In this document: positions 11,301-23,329 of the stretch, piece by piece
Layout of the letters: each line of letters opens with the position of its first letter
Numbering within the stretch: position 1 is the first letter of the stretch
From: Aulostomus chinensis
Lineage: Eukaryota > Chordata > Actinopteri > Syngnathiformes > Aulostomidae
DNA: 64,000 nucleotides
Reading direction: 5' to 3'
Assembly (NCBI GenBank): GCA_037954235.1
Contig: JBBMOA010000014.1
Span: forward strand, 26,230,273 to 26,294,272
Notes under the pieces: generated by a model
What the model was told of the DNA's origin: nothing
The model's input: only the letters and a program-made list of their open reading frames with translations
Database searches by the model: none
Program-made: the position numbers and the translations under genes

Positions 11301-14300
11301 TCATCTGAGAGAGGCTGAGGTAAAGGTAGCAGCCCAAGCTTGCAGGCTCCCCGCTCCTAGTTAAGGACATGAATTGGGGTACGGAGTAATGTGCTTTCAG
11401 GGAAAGCTAAAATGTACTGGTGTCAACTCAAAAATTCCTTCGAAGAGTAGAAAAAGTCGCAAGTTTTATCGTGAGTCGCTTTTGGCAATTTAAGGGACCA
11501 AGGGGGTCTGGACAGTTACCAGATCTGGTGACAAAGATGCCACGTTGGCAACACTGCAACTGAAGCAGGGGAAATGTCTAGCCTTGCTTGGTAAAATGGA
11601 GCAGTTGCAACACATTTGGGAGACTCACATAATTCATGGCAAACTGAATTTTTACCATTATGTAAGGACAAAATATTTAAAACTTATTTCATCATTCAAA
11701 TCAGAGATGTGACAAAAAAAGTTACCTTTGACACAGCTTTGACATTAGCTGATTCCATGTTAACTAACCTGCTGCTGATTGTTGCTCCATACGTATATAG
11801 AGCATTCATAAAAAGTGGTATCGATCATCCCTCTCTCTCACTAACTCTTGGCAAGACAGCAAATAGATATATTTCCCAAAACCACAGTCTTTTGACCCAG
11901 AGTAAGATGCCTATTTGTATGGACTCTGTTAAAAAGAGATAAGAAACTGCTATCCTGAGTTGGTTTTAAATTGCAACTATCTGAAGCATTAAAATCACCT
12001 TTTCTCGATTTCCGCCAGCCAGTGGGGATCCTCTTGCGTACTCGTTGCTGCTGGTCCTGCAACGCCACTTGCTCAGGCAGAACCATGTGACGAGCGTTAT
12101 AACTCAAGCCAACTCGGTGGAGGTGCCCTCGCACATGATTGGACAGGCCCACCCCAGACATGAACATGGCAGGGCAGTATGGACAGAGCTTGTGCTCTAC
12201 CCCCGGTGTGTGTGAAATATCAAAGCTGGGACCTGTTGACTCGGGTGAATCTTCACACTCTGTAGTTTCCATATACTCCTCCTTGATTATGAGTTGCTCT
12301 ATATCACTGCAGTCTTCATCACCATCATCTTTGGTCTTGAGCACACGGGGGCCTTGGTCTTTGACTGAACACCTCCCTCTGAAATCTCTGCTAGCACACA
12401 AGTTGCTTTCATTTTTGCTGCTTTCAAAGATGCTGCCTCTAGCCTCACTGGGGTTATCACTGAAGTTATCACGGCCTTCACTGCCTTTCTCCAGAACTAT
12501 GTCTGCAGACTGCTTCTGATGCCTGTGGCTAAGCCTTGGAACCATCTTACCATGCATAATGTCAATAGTGTTATGCAAAGGTGCTGACATTTTTCTCATT
12601 GATGGAGAATTTGGGTCTATCCTGCTTACTGGGTTGTTCTGGTCTAATTTAAGATTTCTGATTGTTGCCAGATTTAAGCTGCCAAAAGCCTCATAGTCAC
12701 TGTTTTTTTCACCCTCTTCCATACAGGTGCATTTAGTTGCCACATCTAATGTCTCTGCTGGTTGCAGGAGTAATTCTCCATGTGTGTCAATCTTCCACAA
12801 AGATGGTTGCGTGTTTTTGTTACAGCACTTAAACCGAAATGAATTTATTGCCTCCACTGAATTTAAAGTGGCAGGCTTTTTCATGTAAATGTCCTCTTTC
12901 TTACCTGACCTATGGGGGAAATGGGCTGTTTCTCCATTAGTACATGTCATTTTAGTCTCTCCAGCAAACATTTTACAATTATATAGATGTTTGAAATCTG
13001 CCTTTCTTTCAAGTACCACTTTATCTCTACAGGTGACAAACCCCATTTGACACTGAAAGTGAACATGACCTGCCTCCTCTCCATTGGTATGGGTCATGTT
13101 GCCGTATTGCGCCAGGTGGGTTTTGAGGTGGGTGACATGGAAATGTGCTTCAAGTGCTTGCTGTGTCAGTGTAACATAGTTGCACTCCTCACAGAAGTAG
13201 TAGTGCTTCAGATTATCACGTGTTTTGGCATGCTGGACAATGATCGTAGGCCGATCACACTTTATTCTGCTACCCCTGTCATTGAATTCCTTGTTTTCAA
13301 GACCTTTGATTTTCTCCCCATGTTCCTCCAACCCCTCTTGGTGAATAATGATGTGCCTCATGAGGGAGTTGCTATCACAGAACACACGCCCACACTCGTT
13401 GCATATAAAGGGCTGTGAAACGTTGTCACTGTACACCTGATTATGCTTTCCTAAATGATACATCATATGTCTATGGAAATGTCTTTCCTGCTTGAAATTA
13501 ACATTGCATATTGTGCATGAGAGGAAAAGTGGATCTTGTTCAAGTTGCTCTGTCTTTAACTGTTTCATTTTTGGACTTAGGTTGTCCTCCTCTTCAGGGT
13601 ATCGTTTCTCATTACAGGCCTTTTGTGCTGAGCTAAAAACATGGTGCAAAGCTGCACTCCTCGAAGGATCTTTGAAATCAGAATGTGTAGTCAAAGCTGT
13701 GTGTTTGCTGGCAACCTTTTTAAAATGATTACCACTGTGTCTGTGATTTAAGCTGCCAACCTTTTCTAGAGTGTCTGACAAGCTTCTTACATGAGTATTG
13801 TTTGTCCGGAGTCTTTCATGCATCACAAAGCACTCCCTCACCGTATCCCATCTGATTTCACTATCATCTGAATCATCCAAGGAGCTTTCTGAGTGTTCTG
13901 CATCCCGCCGAGATCTTGTTTTTCTTGTCTGTTTTGTCAAAGGTTGGCTAATGTGCATTTGCTCTACATTGTCACCCGACTGTGTGGAATAGGCCAGTTT
14001 AGACTCATTCTCCTCCGAGTGAGACAGTGGTGTGTTGACACCTGGCTGTGTGGCCAGTGTTTTTACGACTGGCCCCACTGTGTTCTTCCAAGTGTCTGAT
14101 TGAAGCTCACTAGGTGGTGGTAACACCTCAGGGCTTGTGTCCTTCTCCAGTTGCCACGTGGCGTCCAGGACATTGTTGGATAAAACAGTGCCTTTGTTCA
14201 GGACACAATGTACCTCTGAGGTGGAGTGTGAACCAGGTCCATTAACAAGTGCTCCTAAAGGCAATGAATTGCCTGCATGGGTAACAGCAGGGACACTGCT

Positions 14301-14483
14301 GTATACAAATGGATTCGGCTGGGTTCCATTTAAAGGGTTTTCATGTTCATCGGAGGACAGACCTGCAGCATTGTTCTTCAGGGAGAATGTGTGACTCTGT
14401 AATGGCTCCTGGGTATGACCTGGGCTGTCAGACACCGGTTCCACATCTCTGTCCTCTCGTGCATTTGACTTCAGATCAGACAT
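5146..14483 (-). CDS. znf644: ZNF644 orthologue, C2H2 zinc-finger protein (gene level, 4 coding exons)
   Basis: Joining 14483-11999, 9989-9420, 8076-7992 and 5323-5146 gives 1105 residues plus a TAG stop. All junctions are GT-AG with matching phases (1, 1, 2). C2H2 fingers: C323/C326/H339/H343, C361/C364/H377/H381, C431/C434/H447/H452, C767/C770/H783/H787, C840/C843/H856/H860, and an atypical C-terminal C1046/C1049/H1066/H1070 with 16 residues between the Cys and His pairs. The fourth and fifth share the GLSNHVRGHL core typical of ZNF644 and WIZ. The last carries EDWIKHLQRH followed by GMVEV, which I recognise from the ZNF644 C-terminus. Two further human-type fingers look decayed. ΨKxE SUMO-type motifs occur, e.g. 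LKTE near 309 and IKEE near 733. The protein is shorter than human ZNF644 (about 1327 residues). Family role: nuclear repressor partner of G9a/GLP. Teleosts can have a and b paralogues; I cannot tell which this is. Confidence 0.93.
5324..7991 (-). other. znf644: znf644 intron between third and fourth coding exons
   Basis: This is a 2668-base GT-AG intron, phase 2. It hosts a decayed hAT fragment (6254-7027) and a stretch open for 132 codons on the minus strand at 5969-5571, which I do not recognise. Confidence 0.7.
6254..7027 (+). mobile_element. Decayed hAT transposon fragment with a BED-finger exon
   Basis: The left edge, CAGAGTTAATTTTGCC, looks like a hAT terminus. The right edge has the CTAAGACTAAGAATG...TTTGACAC ending seen in such fish elements. 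I found no matching 8-bp duplication, so it is old or partial. Inside, 6598-6770 keeps a BED zinc finger in two frames: a GRRKRQDIWSNF half with the Trp, Phe and a Cys, then a GKNTTNLKRHL half with the His region, followed by an intact GTAACT donor. A frameshift and a TGA separate the halves, so it cannot make a working transposase. Confidence 0.55.
7992..8076 (-). CDS. znf644: znf644 third coding exon, 85-nt microexon (residues 1020-1046)
   Basis: This short exon is bounded by TCATTTCAG|GC and CTGCAG|GTACAT. Its first two bases finish a Gly codon from the previous exon. It then encodes 27 residues, from YDYEEPRPGLKKK to EIYTLTC, and ends with AG of an Arg codon. The KKK and EIYTLTC landmarks correspond to the KKKML...EVYILRC segment that precedes the last finger in mammalian ZNF644. 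The final Cys is the first zinc ligand of the C-terminal finger, so that finger is split between this exon and the next. Length and phases (2+27 codons+2) fit exactly on both sides. Confidence 0.88.
8077..9419 (-). other. znf644: znf644 intron between second and third coding exons
   Basis: This is a 1343-base GT-AG intron, phase 1. It is AT-rich and I see no repeat or gene within it. Confidence 0.7.
9420..9989 (-). CDS. znf644: znf644 second coding exon (residues 830-1018)
   Basis: The acceptor TTGTGTTCCAG|TC completes a Val codon with the G left over from the previous exon. The exon encodes HTCPLCWGWFDSKTGLSNHVRGHLKRIGRHV, written here as overlapping family landmarks: CPLCWGWFD, then GLSNHVRGHLKR, then KSPLCTLNELL. 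It continues as an acidic and Lys-rich tail with PKQE, MKLEE and CKEE motifs. The donor CATG|GTATTG ends the exon in phase 1. Reading through it would add only eight residues (GIGSHTLL region) before a TAG at 9396-9394, losing the last finger. Confidence 0.92.
9990..11998 (-). other. znf644: znf644 intron between first and second coding exons
   Basis: This is a 2009-base GT-AG intron, phase 1. Around 10265-10560 there is a segment rich in GGTTCG/TTTGGTTCG words that resembles a worn fish MITE. Near 11130-11160 is a short AGCTTT tandem. I see no other coding sequence in it. Confidence 0.75.
11999..14483 (-). CDS. znf644: znf644 first coding exon (large exon, residues 1-828)
   Basis: The exon starts at 14488, just after a TTTCAG acceptor, so only 5 untranslated bases precede the ATG at 14483-14481, which has A at -3. 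The N-terminal 300 or so residues are polar, acidic and low in complexity. Fingers follow at residues 323-343, 361-381, 431-452 and 767-787. An acidic stretch near 716-745 includes the IKEE motif. The donor is AAAAG|GTGATT, with the exon ending at 11999 after one base of a codon. The frame stays open past the donor to a stop at 11841, which would add about 52 unrelated residues, so intron retention would truncate the protein. I chose the splice because it restores homology directly into the next finger. Confidence 0.93.
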
Positions 14484-14500
14484 AGTATCTGAAATAAAAT
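14484..14500 (-). other. znf644: 3' splice site of the 5'-UTR intron of znf644
   Basis: Read on the minus strand, a T-rich tract ends in TTTCAG at 14494-14489, followed by five bases and the ATG. The first exon of the transcript is therefore non-coding and lies further upstream (higher coordinates). A possible donor, CAGAG|GTACG, lies at about 14826-14824, but I cannot confirm it or find a promoter. Confidence 0.6.
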
Positions 14501-17500
14501 AAAAATTAATTGTGAAAAAAAATTACAACCCACATCTTATGAGAAAAAAATATTTCCTGTATTCAAGTGCAGATTCTAACACTACAAAAACAAAACCAAA
14601 AAAAATATAGCTGAAAATTACAGCTATAATAAAAATGACTTTTTTTGTCTTATTCACACTGACAACGTGGCACTGGGCTATTCCCACAGCTCTATAAAAT
14701 AAGAAAGGTATTATTCTGCGCTGCATTATGATTTTCCAACACCCTCTTTCGCCACCTCTATTCACAACAAACCCTGCTGTTAGCCCCGAATACCCTGGCG
14801 AGGATGCTTAATTATGTGAGCGTACCTCTGGGATACAACCTCCCTACTTCTCCACCTAAAGTTCTCAGTCGCCTGCTAAAATTGACCAATTTCCATGGGA
14901 ACAAAGTACACCTCCAATGAGATCATATTGTGTCTTATCACTCTGTGATGGTGTCAACACAGATCCCAGCATGAGACTGTTGTTACTTGAATCCTGACAA
15001 ATTGGCAGGCCCGCAATCTGTCTAAAACACAAACACAGACTGACGTAAAGAAAACCCTTGCAAATACACAGGTATAAGCATATCAGTACTTCAGTTTATG
15101 TAGGTTTTGACTTTATGTTTATTTAAACTTACGCAGACTAATTTCAGTTTTAAGTATTATGTATCTTTATGGCAGATTATATTACATGTCCAGAGCTGAT
15201 TTAGTTTAAAATGCATGCTCAGTGGATTTGACATCAAGGGCTGGTTGCTCTCTACAGGAAGCTGCGTTGCTAACGAAGTGGTAAATTCAGTGTTAATGAG
15301 TGGCTTCACTGTTACCACCTCAGAGGTAAAACCTTCCGAGCTCCATATTCTCCCCATCTGTTGTGGTGTTAGAGGGGGAACAGACGCTCTACATTTAAAG
15401 CGCGCTTCAATGTTACCCCCAAACGGCAGGGTGGCAAAGCCATTAAAATATCTTGGTTCAAAATGTACAAGCCTCATTACCAGCAAACTCACACACTTCG
15501 CTTCTATATATAACGAACAGGGGTTCAACAGAATTGCAATTTTTCTAAAAATGTATTTGCTTCTATTTACTTCACTTAGTCAATGTTAAAAGGCTGACTT
15601 TGCCTTGCCTGAAGATATTTACAGGGATTATGAGCTTTAATACAGTTAAGCTGTATATGCACAGATCAATCTGAGCTTTTACTAGGCCTGTCTGCAATTT
15701 CCCCCAAGACACTTGCTCTTCTCTGCAGATTGGTAAATGAGATTGAGCCTCATTAGACAATAGACAACAAACCTTCCAGCTAATTTTACTTTCATGTTAT
15801 CTTTTAGCACTTGAAATTTCTATTGTGTATCTCACCTTATCATGTCCTGTCGTGCAAATGCTACATTAAAACTTGTGGAGTTACTTGGTCATTAGTCAAA
15901 TCTCTAAAATTGGATGTTATCAAATATAATAATAATATAAAATATTTGTCCACAGTTTTTATGACTGAGCTGTATGTTGTTCATGGCGGAGAAGCTACAT
16001 CCAGTTAGCCCTCCCCTAACTTAACGTAAATAACCAATTTAATCATTGGCTTCTTCAGACTTTTCAAATGCCTTCAGATTAATGTATCACATTATGGGGA
16101 AAGAGTCATTATGCTGAGGTTGTGTGCCAATCTTTTGAGGCCTCAGTACATCAAGTGATGGATGGGCTGATTTTATTCATGCTTAAAACTGAACAATTAA
16201 TGCAAGGACACAGGATTAAAACTGAGAAGCTTATGGCTACTATGATAACTCTCCATAAGATACTGATATGAAGCTGAATGTGTTACTTTTTGTCAAAGAC
16301 TTGTTAATTAATAGTTTGCCGTTGTTTCTATGGTTGCTTTTTAAAATGTTTCCCTCTCGCCGGTGTAAATGGTGTAACACTAAAATAAGCAACACACTGA
16401 AGTGAAGTACAACACAGTCCTATTAGATTCCATGTGAGTGTGGCATGAAGAAACATGATTCTCCATCTCCAACAATTACTGAGTTTCTGATTTTGTAATT
16501 ACAACATTCATATATCCATCCAAATTTTTACTCTACCAACAACAAGTTATGGAGTTAAAATTCATCTCATGTAGCATGCTCTGAAAGTTGGTGGGCTGGG
16601 AGGCATGCCATGTACTCACATCACTATTGCTTTGAGTCTGGCTCACAACCTCAGTGCATGTCATGCTCCATTCTCTTTCATCTTCCTGTCATTCTCTGCT
16701 CCGCACAATGTAACAAATCAAAACGTCACTACAGTTGCCTGTAAAACACAATTGTTTCACGAATCCCAAAAATGCTGTGAGCAGTAATTACATGTGTTTT
16801 TGAAGTTAATAATGCTGTAATGACTTCACTAAATGACACAAGTGAGGCCATTTAAATCTAATGATAGGAAGTGCAATGGCCACTCATGTCATCATCTTGT
16901 AAAATACAAGATGCTAATGCTGGTTGGTAATATCTATTTCAGGAACCATCACAGCCACCAGTTTGCGCTCTCTTCTACTGCTTAAGTGACATCCTGGTTT
17001 AAAGGGATAATTTGGTTAAGGACAGTAGCTGATGGTCAGCTCACCATCTGGCTGGAGAAACAGCAAATATGAATTTTGAAATCCATCTATCCATCTTCAA
17101 CTGCTTGTCCAAAGTCAGGTTGCAGCGGTAGCAGGGCACCCCAAACGTGCCTTACCCTTGCCACGTGACCCAGCTATGATTTGGGGAACCCTTGGATTCC
17201 AAGGCTACCATGGAGAGATAATCCTTCCAACTGGACCACCTTGGAAGTTGTGCCTCAACTTACTCCATTTTACACACTTACCTGGTCAATGACACCCCTA
17301 TTTCCATGTCTTCACCTAAGTGCAGCAAAAAATCTCACCCAAGTAATCTGCAATTTCACTGAGATGAATGAGGAACCATATCTGAAAGGGGAACGGTTGT
17401 GTTTAAGAGTGCAGTGGTGTTGGCTGGTTAATTTGTGAAGTGATTTGGTTCAGAACGTCCAGCATTGGCATGATTATTGGTTGCTTCAAAATCCCCATCC

Positions 17501-20037
17501 ATAGTCTTTGGGTTTTGGACTGTTGGATGAAAGAAGAGGTCATTTGTAACTTTGGGCACTGGGAATTGTACTGAGCATTTTTCACTTTATAAAATCAACA
17601 ATTCACCACTATATAGTAACTTGTCAAATGGTGTTTTGCACCTTTACAGGTCTCATTTGGTGCCACAGTAGAGAAATTGCACTTCGTTGAACAAGCTTTT
17701 TGCAGTTTTGATAGCAAGTGCAACTGTATTTGCTTTCAAGGATTTGTGTTGTTTAAAATCTGTTTTTCAATTGCAAAAGAGTGAGCCAGAGTCACACTTT
17801 GCGGCGAGGAAAGAAACACACAGGATGCAACAGAGAAGTGCAGAGGAAAAGCAACCATCCGTTAATTATGACATGTTAGATCAGATGTAAAAATTGACCA
17901 TCAGGGAATGAATTAAATCTTCTCTATTTGCAGCTCAATGGAAGGCTGGAAAAATTATTGAAATTTTGTCAAACTGTAATATGGCCAAGTGCAATATACT
18001 GATCAATATCAAAATTCCATTCTAGATGAGTGGTGATGTTGCAGAGGTATCCAAGTCTAAAAATAGTACTCTACTGACTTGAGACAACATCTTTGTCTGA
18101 TACAGAACCCCAGAATTTCTATCAAGATATTAATAATGAAACCAAATTGATAAATATTCTATTTATGTCTAATAATGCAAATAATATCACAACTACAATA
18201 TCAGTCAAAATAACTGCAAGTAGATTTTGTTTGATGAGTACTTGTTCATTGGCTAAAAACTGCTGATGTGATGAGAGCGATAAATACAATTTGCAGAGTA
18301 CAATAATGCCTTTTTTTTACACCTAGGGTTTTGGTTTAGGGTTAAGGGGGGTTCTACACTATTCATACTGCCTTCTTTAGAAGGAAGTTAATCATTTTGC
18401 AAGACTATGAGGGTCCATCCATTACTAGGATACAGGTGGGAAAAACCTGACTAAAACCCACCAAGTTTAACCCTGGACACTTCCAAATTATTTGCAAATG
18501 CAATGTTCATCAACGGTGTCGACTTGTAATGTGCATGCAAATAGTACTGTTGTGTTATACATATGACACACAATTGTGTGGTTGTGTGTAGTTGTGTTTA
18601 CTAGTCAAACTCGGTTGCCTAGTCTTGGTCCATAATTAGCTAAATACAGTAAGCTAAACTGATTAAGCTAATATCTTCCCTCTGCTGAATGGAGGACCAA
18701 GGCTGGTGGCGCAGAGGTTACGCCGCTGAAGAACAGGGTTTAGGGTTACATGGACCACTCAGCCAAACCATCTCAACTGCTGGAGATGTCTGTATGGGTC
18801 AACACCCAACCCTGTAGCCCTCTGCCACTGCCTTTGCATGAAATATCTTAACGGGGCAAGGGGGGCTATGGTCCCTCATGAACTGCACTGCACAACTTCC
18901 TTAACTAATGGGATGTACTGATTTATTTGACACAATGTGAATTTATGAAGCAGCCTCTTTAGTGTGAACGTATCAAAGTGTGGCTCAAAATAGAGATTCA
19001 CATTGACACTACAGTAATCTCAAGGTGAGTATGTTCATCCAGTGAAGGTGCAACAGTGACAACAACAACAAAAAATGCATTGTTAGGCTTTTCTGCGATC
19101 CTTGTCTTTCATCAAACAGCAGAAAAGCAGACAGAAACGAAAAATGTATTCACACTCTTTTCCTTATGACAAGAATCTTAAAAACATGACAATAAAACCC
19201 GAAATTTCTTACGTTTGCACAGGATAAAAAAAAAAAAAGCAGCTTCACATGATATCTTTGTCTGGATTATGTCCTCTTTTATCCCACTGATTTCTTGTCA
19301 CCCAAAGGTCATTTCCATAATAATGGTCTCCCTTCTCCCTAATGGGATTTTGGCTGTGATTATGTATGCTAGTGTCTTCTGCAGACACTATCAGCCCTGT
19401 CATCATGAATTGCACAAATGTAATTACACAAAGCCTTTGATAACTAAACAATGTAATTTACTGCTTGAATGGAAATATACACTGGACTTGTGAGCCTCAA
19501 ATGATACACTTAAGAACAATATGAGAAATATATGAGGTTGTACTTGCTCAGAAAGTTGTGTTCTTTATTTTGAGAACGAATAGTGCACACATTAAGAAAT
19601 AAGTGCCATTTTTAAGGCATTTAAGATGTGAAAACCAGACAAGTACTTCAGAATGTAAAGATTTTAAACATTTTGGAAGGTAGCCATTTATTTTCTTGCG
19701 AAAATACAGACAGAAAGACCTCTCCTGCATCTCTATGCTGCATATGAAGCTACAGTCAGCCCCCAGTGAGCTGCTGGCACATCGTAATACATGCTAAGTT
19801 ACATGTTTCCACATGCAGGACCTTACATCAGTGATACCATCTCGTGTTTGACCTCTACAGAGACACCAGAGGCTACAAAGGCCAGCAAACCTTAATTTTA
19901 TTTACCCTTTTAGGCTATTCCATCATTGACAACCTAGCTATCATGTGACATGTGGCCAGTCATGCTAGCTGCAGGCCAGCGCCCACGATGGTCCCACATC
20001 GCCAAAATTTGGCAATGCAGTGATAAAACTATACATA
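14490..20037. other. 5' flank or first intron of znf644 and intergenic DNA
   Basis: The non-coding first exon and promoter of znf644 may lie here or beyond, but no CpG-rich promoter stands out. It includes the LINE fragment at 17.1 kb and a TTTAGGGTTAAGGG stretch near 18330. No protein-coding exon is recognised. Confidence 0.5.
17078..17310 (-). mobile_element. LINE 3' end fragment, antisense, diverged
   Basis: The plus strand reads TCCATCTATCCATCTTC, CTGCTTGTCC, then CCACGTGACCCAGC and GAGAGATAATCCTTCC. This is the reverse complement of the terminal coding part and tail of an L2/Rex1-like LINE. It is diverged and its ends are approximate. Confidence 0.45.
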
Positions 20038-20128
20038 CTACAATATACTACAATCCTTTTAGAGGAATTTTGAGAGGAATCCAAAACCTCATTTAGCTAG
20101 AACTCCCTGATAGCGGACACTGTTCGTC

Positions 20129-20510
20129 AAGTCAAGTCAGTTTTATTTGTATAGCACCAAATCACAACAGAAGTTATCTCATGACTCTTTACAGGTAGAG
20201 CAGGTCCAGTACCACAGTCCTTCAATGAATCTACACCCAACAATTCTCCATCAGCAAGCACATCCTGCAACAGTGGTGACAAGAACCTTCCTTTTAACAG
20301 GCAGGAACGTCGAGCAGATCCAGGCTCAATGGGGACGGCCTTCTGCTTTGACCGGTTGAGGGAAAGAGAGCAGGAGAGCGGGGCAGAGACAAAGACAGAT
20401 AATGGAGGAAGACAGATATTCAGAAGGAAAGAGAGGGGCAGAGATAAAGACAGAGAGAAAGGGAAGAGACTGATGGACAGACAGGGACGTGAGCAGGTGA
20501 TGCTAAGTGT
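20129..20510 (+). repeat. Dispersed repeat, copy 2 (unclassified fish family)
   Basis: It begins GTCAAGTCAGTTTTATTTG and TATAGCACCAAATCACAAC, then shares landmarks with the 1.9-kb copy up to a GA-rich GAGAGAGGGACAGA-like tail. It is less worn than copy 1. It sits between two copies of a roughly 70-bp direct repeat (20038-20106 and 20516-20586). Confidence 0.65.
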
Positions 20511-22344
20511 GGCAGCTTACTATATACTGCAATTCCTTTTCGAGGAATTTTGAGATGAATTCAAAACCTCATTTAGCTAGAACTAGCTGCAAGTAACTTA
20601 GCATGTTAGCCATTCCAAAGTGAAGAGTTGAAACCAGACAACAGTTGCAGGATCCTAGACATTTGCTGTGTCATATACAGCTCCTCCTGTTAATGTTGAG
20701 ATGAGTTTAGGTTTGCAGTGCACGTGTAAAAGGGGCTTCAAAAACCAAAACTCCCACATCTATGGGCCAAGGAGCCACAATCGAAAATGTCTAAAAACCA
20801 AATCCCCTTGAACCTGTCCACAACAACCTTCTCCTGGCCCCCCTCTCCTAAAAAAAGGCGAATAAGTGAAATGGCTGTGATGGTAGAATTACTGCAGAAA
20901 AAAGGTGAAGCGAGAACATTGGGAGTGATAAAAGGGGACAGGGAGCGAGTGACAGTTGGGTTAAGACAGAAGTCATGTTCAATAGCAGGTAGAAACATCA
21001 AACAAGTGAGTTCACAGGAAACCCATGCAACCTTGTCTTGAAGGAGGATTTTCTGTTGTGTGGAGTAGATTATATCTGTTCAAGCTGCTGACACGGCCTC
21101 ATTTGCTGCCCGTAGTGTTGGAGGGGGATTAAACGATATAAACTTTAAAGCTTTAAACAATACCTTTCAAAATTAAATGGATTAAGGGAGGGATGTCTGA
21201 TGGGGATTTCCCAAGGCTTTGTTAGTTTTAAACTCTACTCCTTTTAAAGGGGGAAAGAAGAAAAGGAAAAAAGACAGAAATTCTCAGGCATGTGACCGTT
21301 TTAATGAGGCTGCTCTCACGTTGAGGAGGGCAGCGGGCACAGGAGGGCTGCCAAGCAGATGGCTCTCATAAACATCATATCTGCTCTGTTTCGATACATG
21401 ACTTCTCGTCTCCCGATACTGAGAGGAAAACAAACACAACCATCACCACAAGCACTACCCACTTGCCCACTTTTGGCAAGCTGCGCTGGCTTGTTGAAAT
21501 GGCACATTTCCATTTCCCGCATTTCTCCTTCATAACAATATGCATGAGCTGCGCAATTGATATACATAACCTCTAATCTGTTATAAATATGCAGAGGAGA
21601 TGCAGCATTTGCAGGGCTGGGTATTTTTGTTTAGTGGCAGTTAGGATGTTGACTTTTATTAAATGTTATTATTACCATATAACTGAAAGTATATAAATAC
21701 TAAGCAAGGCAGAAGTAGCTGCTATGATTAGGCATGCTCAGATACCTCTCCAGTTGAAAAAAAAAAGAAATACCGTCTATATCAAACTTAGACATGTGAC
21801 CATTCAGATGAAAGGGAGTCGTGTCAAACTGCTCTCCAAATCGAGGACAGGCTCCACACTGCCGAGCAGACATCAGTGAGCTTAAATTCGGAGGCATGTC
21901 AAGCGTCGCAGGTATTAGGATGAAATCTCTCATTATCTTTCTTTAAAACATAATATGGGTACATACGGGAGGAATGGTAATGCAGGGAGCAGAGGCCTCG
22001 TTGTCAGCGAAGGCAAGCAAAGCAATTCCTCAGCAGTCACCTTGAGTTCTATTATTAGAGCAGGACAAACAGCTAAACAGGAACTGGATCGAGTGTGCGG
22101 CCTCTGATTGGGTTTTCAGGCCTGCAAGTGGCTAAAATAAATCATCACATCAGGTCAAAGAGATGATATAAATAGTGAATCCTGCGGTGAACAAAGCCGA
22201 AGCAAAGCGAGTACGGCTGTCAAAAAGTCACAAGGAATTCAGAGGCCAACAAAAGCCTATTTATCTAACTCTATCAGGAAATCTGGACAGCTTGAGCACA
22301 GTAGCCTTGACAGCAGTGTGATTCCCTTGTCACTTCCCAAGGTC

Positions 22345-22364
22345 CACACACACGCATGCACGCA

Positions 22365-22410
<46 letters not shown>
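22345..22410 (+). repeat. (CA)n microsatellite
   Basis: An imperfect start with CGCATG and CGCACG variants is followed by about 20 clean CA units. Confidence 0.95.
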
Positions 22411-22411
<1 letters not shown>

Positions 22412-23329
22412 AAGATGATTATTCAGTACTGCTTGTCAATTGTACCTTTTCAACCTGGATCAATGAGTCGCCTTGCACCAGGGGCCTGTTTCAGCACCAG
22501 TCATTAACATGTGAGTGCCACTCTATCAGTTCCAGACCCAAATAAATCAAAGGGTCGGCCACAGAAGAAAAGGGGCTAATATTTCCTCAATAACCCCAGA
22601 GAGACACCATGGAGAGATGCAAATTGCCTCCCAGGGGACCCCGGGGGATGTGGAGGAGAAACTTGCTGGGAGGCAACGGGAAGCTAATGAGTGTAATGGT
22701 AAATGTATACAAGGAGAGGGAGCGAACACGCTCGATTCATACCAATTAATACAATCTTATCAATGGAGGTGTACTGTAGAGGGAGGGTCCATGTCTAACC
22801 CCTGCCCTCCTCCCCACATCTACCTTGCTCCCGTCTGTATTATTCAACGCGGGCCAGGCTATGGTCATTAGCCCTGTGGGAGGCTGGGCCGGGCCTGTGG
22901 AGTTAAGGAGATTTTAAAAACCACTCACTCCTCACATCAAAACAAATCGCACCAAATCAAAGGGGCTCAAAAAATGTCCTTTATGGAGGGGTGAGCGAGG
23001 GAAGTGCCATTGTTATGAAAGGCTGCTTTCAAGCAGGAAAAAAAACGCGATAGTAGGAGACAGGAAAATGTATCAATTGTTCTGCATTAAAGAAAAAAGG
23101 ATGTTTAATATTTTGCATAATGGCTAGAAAATGATGGCATCAATATGTTTCATTAATTTAATGGCAATTAGCAGCTGTGACATTTGAGCTCTTTTTTTTC
23201 CTTTTTTTCATTTGCAGGATTATTTCAGCTTCTTGCTAGAAAGGAACAGGCAGTTCACTAAAAATGATGACAGGATTTCATTGCTGCTTCTAACATACCT
23301 GCAGTTATTCTAGCACTGACACCATGCCA

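Noticed and set aside
11841..11998. C-terminal extension of the large znf644 exon to a stop at 11841
   Set aside because: This is intron read-through. Splicing at 11999 restores homology and phase with the next finger exon.
15157..15589. Overlapping 123- and 124-codon open frames on opposite strands upstream of znf644
   Set aside because: Both strands are open over the same bases, neither shows a domain, and no splice or promoter context singles one out.
18709..18880. A tRNA/SINE-like A-box (TGGTGGCGCAGAGGTTA)
   Set aside because: No B-box, SINE body or target-site duplication could be found.
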